NCBI GenBank assembly: GCA_022702545.1
Contig: JAHRBC010000005.1
Coordinates: forward strand, 186,001-250,000
DNA length: 64,000 nt
Origin: Phycomyces nitens
Taxonomy: Eukaryota > Mucoromycota > Mucoromycetes > Mucorales > Phycomycetaceae
Direction of reading: 5' to 3'
Shown here piece after piece: positions 57,386-64,000 of the stretch. Numbering within the stretch: position 1 is the first letter of the stretch; every line of letters starts with the position of its first letter. A model generated the notes under the pieces. It was given only the letters and a program-made list of their open reading frames with translations. It was not told where the DNA came from and made no database searches. The position numbers and the translations under genes were made by a program.

Positions 57386-59826
57386 GCATCTCCTTATTTT
57401 CTATCATCTGATGTTTAAATTTGGAGGAATAACAGGAACTTGTGACAGCTTTTACTTTTACAAATTCTTGTAGTGTGATCTATTTACATTTTTTAAATAC
57501 TTTTTGTTACAAAACCTATTATGAAAAAGATTGATTTTTATTAACGTTGAGTATTTATATTTTGGAAATGAAGAGAGTTTTCATTCTTCAAGTCATCAAC
57601 ATGCTTTAATGCATCAAACAGTAACCTGTCTAACATCTCTAACTTAGAAATATCCACACCTGGAATGCTCCTCAATCTCTCCAAATCTTCTCTCTGATGA
57701 TACAATGTTGTTGCATTGGCCATAATACTTTGGATTACTAAGCTAGGATCTTGCAATCCATTTCTTTGCTCAACATTGTTATCCACTAAAGCTTCATTTC
57801 TGACACTCTGGGCTGATTGTTGCAACTGCATGTGTGCATGGTCTTGCTGCTCATGATATACCAAATTTGCTTTACTGTATCGCTTGAGCAGGTACATATG
57901 CTTACATGGCAGTTGGCAACGGTGGAAACTGGGGCAAGAACACTTTTGGATCAACCCATGTTCAATCATGACAGTATACCATTGATTTTCTGTTGAAAAA
58001 GACTTGATTTGCCACTCACCATGAGAGTCATCCATACTATTACTAATCTCACCCAAAGGGTTAATGATCATAGAAGGGAGTATGTCCTCTTGGATTTGGG
58101 AGGCAGCAAAGGAGTTTCTTGAAAGCTCATTTTCAACAGGACCCATTCTTCCATTGCTGAAATTAAGTCTTTCAACCTCTTGTTCATAGTAGAACTCAAC
58201 ATCGTTGGTCAGGATAAAGACAAGACGGTCCAATCTTCTGATTCTTGCGCGATTGAAATAAATGACTTTCAGTTGGTTGTGCCATGATTCAATGTAGTTG
58301 TTTGTCAAGTATCTTTGGTGGTGCTGCTGAACAAAAGGACGTCCCCATCTTCTCAATATATTTTCGCTTCCTGTCCATTTTCTCTCGAAATATCTTAGAA
58401 ATTCAGGTTGATCTTGGATCATTCTTTTAAAGTCTCCAATTTTCGTTATGAAGATTGCTTCATTTGACTCAACAAGAATACTTTTCAAACTGTTCTTCAG
58501 GCTTTGCTTATACTCTGCCAGCTGTTGCGTTGTAAATGATCCATCTAGCTTGACTTTACTGTCAAGGTTATGTTGCCAAGCACGAAGGACATGAAATTCA
58601 CAGTAGTGAATCGATGTTTGTGGTAATGCAGAGGTGATTGCATTGGCTTCGGCAATACAACAGTCAATCGTGATTGCCAATGGATTGAAGGGGTTGGTTT
58701 GGCGAAGATATACAAGCCATTGGTTGATGGGACCAACACTTTGATCATTTGTGATCATAAATGCAACAGGATAACCTTTTCCGGTTTCAGGGTGTTTGGT
58801 AACCAAGGAGTACATAACCTCCATACTTCTACAGGAAACTCCGTGGGTGGCATCCAAGCAAAATGATTGAGATAAACTCATGATTTGTACTTGTGTTGGC
58901 GACTGGAATCCAAATGCAAAGAGATCTTGGTTGTTTGAGTATGCCAAGAGATTTCCAATAAAGATTGAATAATTCTGGGATGCCAGCTTTTCGTTCAACC
59001 AGATTGACAAAGATGTCTTCTCATTTGAGTTAAACATATATAACAATGTTTCCATCTATATTTTGTATCATACTATTAAATTCAATCTCTTTTTCTTTAC
59101 ATCACTGCCAACAAACCTTCTTCATTCTATTGTAAATCTCTTCATAATTGGGCTTTCTGATACCCACACCCCAGTTTTCAATTTGTCTAAGAGTAGATAT
59201 CCTTGTGTTTCTACAGCTGCTTCCACTTCTCAGCTGATCCTCGATGATCTTGATTGCCTCAGAGGGCAAAGGCAAAGTTCTGATTTCCTGGCACTCTCCA
59301 GGAACATGATTGATATGATCTTTTGTCATGCAAAAGGTAACAATCGAGGTGCCATTATACTGCTTGATTTTCAAAGCAGCAGTACACCCACATCTCTTTG
59401 AGTCCTTTTGCGCAAGACGGATTTGACGCTTAGACTGATATTTTCCAGAACGATGACATTGTCTAGTCTCTCCAAAGACTAAACTTTGATCCTGAAGTTT
59501 TCTATTTACTGTCCACTTTGTTGAGCAGAGTGCATTCATGCGGCCAAGGCACTGCTCCCATTCACTGGCTTTTACTGAGATTGTTGTATTCAAAGGAAGC
59601 ATTTTAATGCCTTCAATTGATGAGTTGATCAAAGCATTTTGGATGTTCGAAATGTTATAGATAATAGTGTTGTTGGACATTTTTGAATATTTTTAATAAA
59701 GAATTCAAGAAAGAAAAAAATAAAAAGAAATCGAGAGAAAATAACTAGTAACTCAGCCAAGCCTTCACTGAAAAAGCCACTATTCCTCCAAATTTAAACA
59801 TCAGACGATAGAAAATAAGGAGATGC
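57386..59826 (-). mobile_element. MULE (Mutator-like element), 2441 bp
   Basis: 46-bp terminal inverted repeats (57386-57431 and 59781-59826, one mismatch, outer end GCATCTCCTTATTTTCTATC) and an 8-bp TSD ATTCTTCA (57378-57385, 59827-59834). E2 shows the unoccupied target within exon 3 of gene A. The near-perfect TIR and open transposase gene suggest a recent insertion. Confidence 0.95.
57541..59680 (-). CDS. MULE transposase, about 692 aa
   Basis: Two exons: 59680-59117 and 59055-57541. The intron 59116-59056 (GTTTGT...ATAG, 61 bp) restores a single frame; without it exon 1 would end after KKVCWQ. Exon 1 resembles a FAR1/FLYWCH-type zinc-binding N-terminus (RCGCTAALKI, then H-x2-H). Exon 2 carries the MULE DDE domain: SQSFCLDATHG (first Asp), LAITIDCCIAEA (second Asp) and IHYCEFHVLRAWQ. 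Near the end is a SWIM-type zinc site (CSCPSFHRCQLPCKHM). It catalyses cut-and-paste transposition of the element. It is the clearest intact non-Tnp2 transposase here, with no partner gene in the element. Confidence 0.93.
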
Positions 59827-60500
59827 ATTCTTCAATGAGCTCATCTGTTCCAAAAAGAAAATCTTCGGCCAAAAGAGGTAAGAACCCATCGGGATATTCC
59901 ATGGATGATGGTACATCATTAGAGTAACTGTCATCTATTAAAACCGAGCATAAGTAAAGTGTAAATTGAGTATAAAAAATAAAATACTATGTACATTCAA
60001 TGTCCTCTTCAAATTGAATTGCTTCCATGTCCACATCAACACTGCTTTGTTGGACAGGCAAGACTATTTAAAATATTATTAATATTATAGCCCACACTAT
60101 ATAATTGCCATTTTATTTACGATTGATATTTCTATCCAATTCTCTGTCTTTGTCACTCTGAGCATGACGCTTGGCAGTTCTTTTGGCAGTGATCATGTAG
60201 CCAGCAGGATTGCAAATGCATTTCGAGCATCGGCATTCAACTTCATTAGTATTTGGAATGGCAAACATTTTTTTGGGTTTATATCAAAAGAGAATATATA
60301 ATAGCAGTAGTTTATTGTCAGTTCCTTTATAGTTTTATTATTACTTTCAGGTACTCCGTAATCTATCTAACCAATAAGACATGCTTATATCTGTCAATGA
60401 TACTAACCAAAGGATTTTCCCTGAGTTGCAATTTTTCATATACTGTTATTGATAATAACACCCCACAATTAATCATTGATTTAACACTGTTTTTGCAGTG

Positions 60501-61522
60501 TATATTACACTAAAGTTTGTCATTCCCCACCTCCCTACCTGGGAATCTCTGTAGAATATGCATATTGTTTTCTTAATGATGTACTCATTCTGCCAACTAC
60601 TATTATATTCGAATTAGTTTTAAATCTTATGAACTGACTTTACAGCAATATATTTTCTATGGTAAGAATATTATAATATGTTTACACTCTTTAATTAATC
60701 ATATTGCGCATTCTCTATTCTCCTTCTACTGCATCTAGTATTTACATCTGTACGTTTCATATAGTGGCATTAATTCAAGAGATGATTGGTATACCAATTA
60801 ACAAGCACAATATATACTGGTATGCTATCCAAAACAATATGCTTGGTTTATTTGATCGCTTCATTCTCTGACCACAATATCTTTATAGCAATTGATGAAG
60901 ACCAAAGGCCTTCCAAGTCATGACAGTGATTCACAACAAGATGCTCGGCACGCTGATTAACAAGCACAATATATACTGGTATGCTACCCAAAACAATATA
61001 TTCGGTTTATTTGATTGCTTCATTCTCTGACCACAATATTTTTATAGCAATCGATGAAGATCAAAGGCCATCCAAGTCATAACAACATGTTGTTGGCATC
61101 GTGTATAGATTGAGTAAAAGGTTTGTACCATATACGTTTTATAATATTAAATAGTATTTGCTTTTGGTATGTTTCTATATTATTATTATATATATTTTAA
61201 TATTATTTGAAATAAATCGAAATTATAATAAAAAATAAACCATTATTTCAAATAAATGGCAGTAAAAAAAGAATGGGTGCTAGTATATAAAGTAATATAA
61301 AAGAGAAGCTATAGTATATAAAGAAACAATTTTGGTTGGATAAAAAAAACAGTAGCTGTGCCTATTCCTGCCTCATAACTACCCTTTTTTTTGCACTAAA
61401 AAAACGGTAACAGCTACCAAAATTGCCTTATACAGAGTCTTTACTACCATTTTTTTTGGTAGGAAAAAACGGTAGTAATGCTACCAAAACGGTAGTTAGC
61501 TACCGTTTTTTCCGCCGTAGTG
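60501..61522 (+). mobile_element. D5 fragment, right piece with CACTA right terminus
   Basis: It matches D4 from about 46843 to 47832, including the subterminal GGTAG repeats and the terminal CCGCCGTAGTG. Together with 51845-51931 it is only the last 1.1 kb of such an element. A duplicated line (AATATAAAAGAGAAGCTATA) near 61303 is absent from D4. There is no coding sequence. Confidence 0.88.
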
Positions 61523-61756
61523 ATACATAATCTTTAATTTTGATTTATATAAAAATATTTGATTTTCCCAGTGCCTATTAGTTGTGAAGTCTATGACTGA
61601 ACCAAACTGCTGGAATTAGTTATTAAAGCTATGCAGTAAAACGTAGTATAGTCTAACATCTGGTAGTAAGAAGATATTCTTTCTTAAACATAGGCCAAGA
61701 GGGGCCCCCCCAAAGGGAGGGGTGTGGGGGACCCCCAAAGGGGGGGGAGCAAAGCT
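61523..61756. other. Spacer with a G/C homopolymer block
   Basis: No gene. At about 61698-61748 lies a run of G and C tracts (GGGGCCCCCCC, GGGGGACCCCC, GGGGGGGGAGC) in otherwise AT-rich DNA. It replaces the first 97 bp expected for the adjoining LTR A. Confidence 0.7.
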
Positions 61757-62290
61757 CATCATTTAGAAAACTATATAAGATATCCCAATTCAAAACAATA
61801 AAAATTATCTTTTATCCTCTCTCTTATTTTGAATACTCCTGTGTATTTGTCAAGTCTCAATCTGGTATTTCTTTTCTGGCACTTGTAACTAAGTCGCAGA
61901 ATCAATACCACTGGGGATTGTCAAGTTTAGAGAATAGTTTTTAGGTAATAGATAGATGATATTTTATTGATACAAATCCTTTTACTATTTATACAAAATG
62001 TAATTTGATTTATGGCTAAATGTATAGCTACGTTAATATATCTTAGATAGCTATTGTCCAGTAGAATATACTTGAGAGATATTTGCAATCTAAGACACTT
62101 GAGACATTTAGAAACATATAGATGGAAACCAATTGGCAAGGTCTTGATCATTTACCCAACAAGGTCAACCATTACTGGTTACCTATCAAGAGCCGATTTT
62201 GGTTGCCGATGTCAACTCTGACATATTAAAGCTTGACCAATTTGACTTCGTTTACAGTGAATTGGAAGATAGCCTAGATCAGGAACGACA
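61757..62290 (+). repeat. LTR A copy, 5'-truncated and split by LTR B
   Basis: 61757-61847 and 62224-62290 together match the right 154 bp of LTR A (21823-21976), including AACTATATAAGATATCCC. It ends GAACGACA. The primer-binding site candidate TGGTAGCTGAAGC starts at 62293. As the 5' LTR of the following gypsy element it lacks its promoter-distal 97 bp. Confidence 0.8.
61848..62223 (-). repeat. Solo LTR B inserted in LTR A
   Basis: 376-bp inverted copy of 28499-28874, beginning TGTCAAGTCTC and ending CTCTGACA, flanked by TATT (61844-61847, 62224-62227). The empty site is seen in LTR A at about 21905. Confidence 0.9.
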
Positions 62291-62394
62291 ATTGGTAGCT
62301 GAAGCTTAACGATCCTCCCGAAAAAAAACACTTTACGAACCCTGAAAGACAATCTGTTGAAGACAAAAAGAAATATACCAACGAAGAACAAGAC

Positions 62395-63309
62395 ATGTCC
62401 AAGAATCCCAAGATGACCACTATGGTTGACACTATGGCCGATGCTTTTAAGATGGCAATGGCCAGTCAAAAGCCTAGTGGAGAGCGTATCCGTCAACCTG
62501 AATGTTACCATGGAGAACGTTCAGCTATGATCCTCGATGGCTGGCTGAGAAGCATTGAACGTTACACAGAATACTATGAATTTACAAAAGAAAAAACAAT
62601 GTTATATGCAGTCAACTTACTGCGAGGCCGAGCCGATGTCTGGTGGCAATGTATGGAATGCAAGACCTCGTATCCCTCCGCCTGGGAACCATTTAAAGAA
62701 GCCATAATTGAAGAATTCCGTCCTGCCCATACTCTCCGCTCTGCCAGAGATCGTTTAGCAAACCTCTCACAAACTAGAACTATATTGGAGTATGTCGACA
62801 AATTCCGGAACATTCAGTTGGAGATTCCGTCGATGACAGATGAAGAAGCCCAGGATAGGTTTATCCATGGTCTCTAACAGGAAGTTTGCCTCCATGTGAT
62901 AACTCTCACTCCAGCCGATGTCAATGAGGCCATGCAGATGGCGCAAACTTATGAAAGCAGTAGACAGTTTGGCCCGCCACAGATCTATTACAATCAGCCT
63001 CAGCATTTTCAGTATCAGCCCCAGCAGCAACAATACCAACAACAGTTCCGATATCAACCCCAGCAACAGCAATACCAGTACCAGCCACAGTACCAATTAG
63101 AAGAACCAGTGCTCATGGAGATCGATGCTATCGAGTCCCACAGCCGGTTCCAACAAAGGAAGCCCGCCTACAACCACTCTGAAAGGATCTGCCGCTGGTG
63201 CCACAAGGCCGGACACATACAGAGACAGTGTCGCCAACGTTTGGCCGCTATAAAGCAGTTGGATGAGGAAAACCGCAAGAAGCAGGGTTTTCGCGAAGCA
63301 CAACTGTAA
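62395..63309 (+). pseudogene. Ty3/gypsy Gag with one in-frame stop
   Basis: A single frame of about 304 codons is interrupted by TAA at 62875-62877 (RFIHGL, stop, QEVCLHV). The N-terminal two thirds look like a gypsy capsid domain (GWLRSIERYTEYY, RGRADVWWQ, AIIEEFRPAHTLRSARDRL). A Gln/Tyr-rich linker follows (62980-63100), then a CCHC zinc knuckle (CRWCHKAGHIQRQC, 63189-63230) that binds RNA. Gag forms the retrotransposon particle. The stop may be a mutation or a base-call error, since both sides are well preserved. It ends overlapping the start of pol. Confidence 0.88.
63285..63291 (+). promoter_or_regulatory. Candidate -1 ribosomal frameshift site
   Basis: The heptamer GGGTTTT is in the X XXY YYZ register relative to the gag frame (G GGT TTT), six codons before the gag stop. 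The pol frame is -1 relative to gag and open from here on. This is the classical arrangement for Gag-Pol fusion. No downstream pseudoknot was tested. Confidence 0.55.
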
Positions 63310-64000
63310 CGGGAGGTCGGTTGTGTAGCATGGAAGAAAAATCCTCCCCAGAGGCCAGTAAACATAATGAGATGCCTCATACTATGATTAATAGAGAAAC
63401 TTGTGATTCCTATTCTTATATCTCCAATGAACCCGAGTTACCGGGTACCTCTAAGGCCATCACAAGAACCAATCCACTTGAAGACACCATATCAACAGTC
63501 CCTCAAGATACTTCTGAACCATATCTAACGGCCGATAAGATCTTTCTTGAAGGACTTTATGCTGCTGCTGACACCGACCTTCCTCTATACCCTGCTATAC
63601 TCAACGACCAATTAGTCTCGGTGTTGATTGATAGTGGTGCAAGTGCGAACTATGTGTCCCCTCAGATCGCCCAATCCACCCAAAACCTTGTCAGCATCAG
63701 TGGTCGCCCTGTAGAAACAGCCGGTGGTCACACTATCAATATTGATCAGAAAGCTACTCTCTTGCTATCTCTCAATGGATATATGGATACGGTTGACGCC
63801 TATGTGTTCCCTACAAAGTTTGATGTGATACTTGGCCGAACATGGTTGCAAAAGGCCAAACCTATTCCTGATTGGCAATCTGATAACTGGTATCTGCATC
63901 GCAATGGCGTTGAATTTGTTCTCCAACCTCAAGGTCCCCGCAAGATGAAGTCGCAGCTGAGTTACCTAGTTTCGGCAAAGCAAGTTCAGAAACTCATCGG
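63291..64000 (+). CDS. Ty3/gypsy Pol, N-terminal part with aspartic protease (runs off window)
   Basis: Open in the -1 frame relative to gag up to the window end; the first ATG in this frame is at 63330. The retropepsin motif VLIDSGASANYVSP lies near 63620-63660, and the flap/second motif FDVILGRTWLQ near 63820-63850. These cleave the Gag-Pol polyprotein. Reverse transcriptase, RNase H and integrase should follow beyond 64000. A C-terminal piece of a related Pol is at 21138. No stop in the visible part. Confidence 0.9.

Larger units (their letters stand above)
54755..60265 (-). pseudogene. E5 gene A: transposase broken by two frameshifts and a MULE
   Basis: Inverted copy of E2 gene A. The first exon lies near 60268-60120, the acidic exon is split by the MULE at 57378-59834, and the main exon runs from about 57235 to 54755. 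Two 1-bp deletions relative to E2 disrupt it: a T-run in the codons for CHKCNRHFF (near 56305; four T instead of five) and an A-run before the NMIRNAHF block (near 55220; five A instead of six). Motifs are otherwise identical to E2. It cannot make the full protein. Confidence 0.9.
51932..60500 (-). mobile_element. E5: inverted copy of E2, carrying a MULE
   Basis: The ends CACTGGAAAAATATATGC and TTTTTGCAGTG and the 3-bp TSD TAT (51929-51931, 60501-60503) define 8569 bp. Removing the MULE and its 8-bp duplication leaves 6120 bp, against 6122 bp for E2. Gene order is mirrored. Its gene A and gene B are disabled by single-base deletions. The gene C region (about 52600-53180, minus strand) is conserved with E2. 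Stretches 51932-53447 and 59835-60245 otherwise hold no gene beyond the first exons of gene A. Confidence 0.93.

Overview
The window looks like a transposon graveyard from a fungal nuclear genome. The DNA is AT-rich, genes carry short GT-AG introns of about 50-80 bp, there are no bacterial operons or ribosome-binding sites, and the only cellular gene I can defend is a tRNA-Phe(GAA). The dominant proteins are Tnp2/CACTA-like transposases of the kind abundant in early-diverging fungi (Mucoromycota). The phylum is inference; the fungal, repeat-rich character is seen directly.

Layout. (1) 1-1155: cut end of a Tnp2 element (E0). (2) 1156-17511: Tnp2 element E1, carrying two later insertions: a short CACTA-type element D1 (6700-10594, TSD ATC) and an intact Tnp2 element E2 (11321-17442, TSD TAA). 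(3) 17512-about 20840: truncated Tnp2 element E6. (4) 21138-22233: 3' end of a Ty3/gypsy element with LTR relics. (5) 22234-28494: intact Tnp2 element E3 (TSD CCT). (6) 28499-28874: solo LTR; 28939-29011: tRNA-Phe. (7) 29947-37012: intact Tnp2 element E4 (perfect 16-bp TIR, TSD TTA). (8) 37694-47832: two CACTA derivatives in inverted orientation, D2 (interrupted by D3, an inverted copy of D1, TSD AGA) and D4. (9) 47833-50616: zinc-finger Tnp2-like pseudogene whose 3' end is replaced by the D4 terminus. (10) 51932-60500: E5, an inverted copy of E2 (TSD TAT), inactivated by frameshifts and by an apparently intact MULE (57386-59826, 46-bp TIR, 8-bp TSD). E5 itself sits inside a CACTA fragment D5. 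(11) 61757-64000: start of a Ty3/gypsy element with an LTR inserted in its LTR, a Gag with one stop codon, and the start of Pol (protease).

The recurring biological unit is a Tnp2 element of 6.1-7.1 kb with 3-bp TSDs and CACTG termini. It has gene A (about 960-980 aa transposase, four exons) facing gene B (305-337 aa accessory protein, four exons of nearly fixed length). Downstream is a third stretch of about 1.5 kb whose splice-site pattern suggests a micro-exon transcript (gene C) running away from gene B. E2, E3 and E4 have uninterrupted A and B genes as far as I can splice them by eye. E1, E5, E6 and E0 are decayed. The order of insertions can be read from the nesting.
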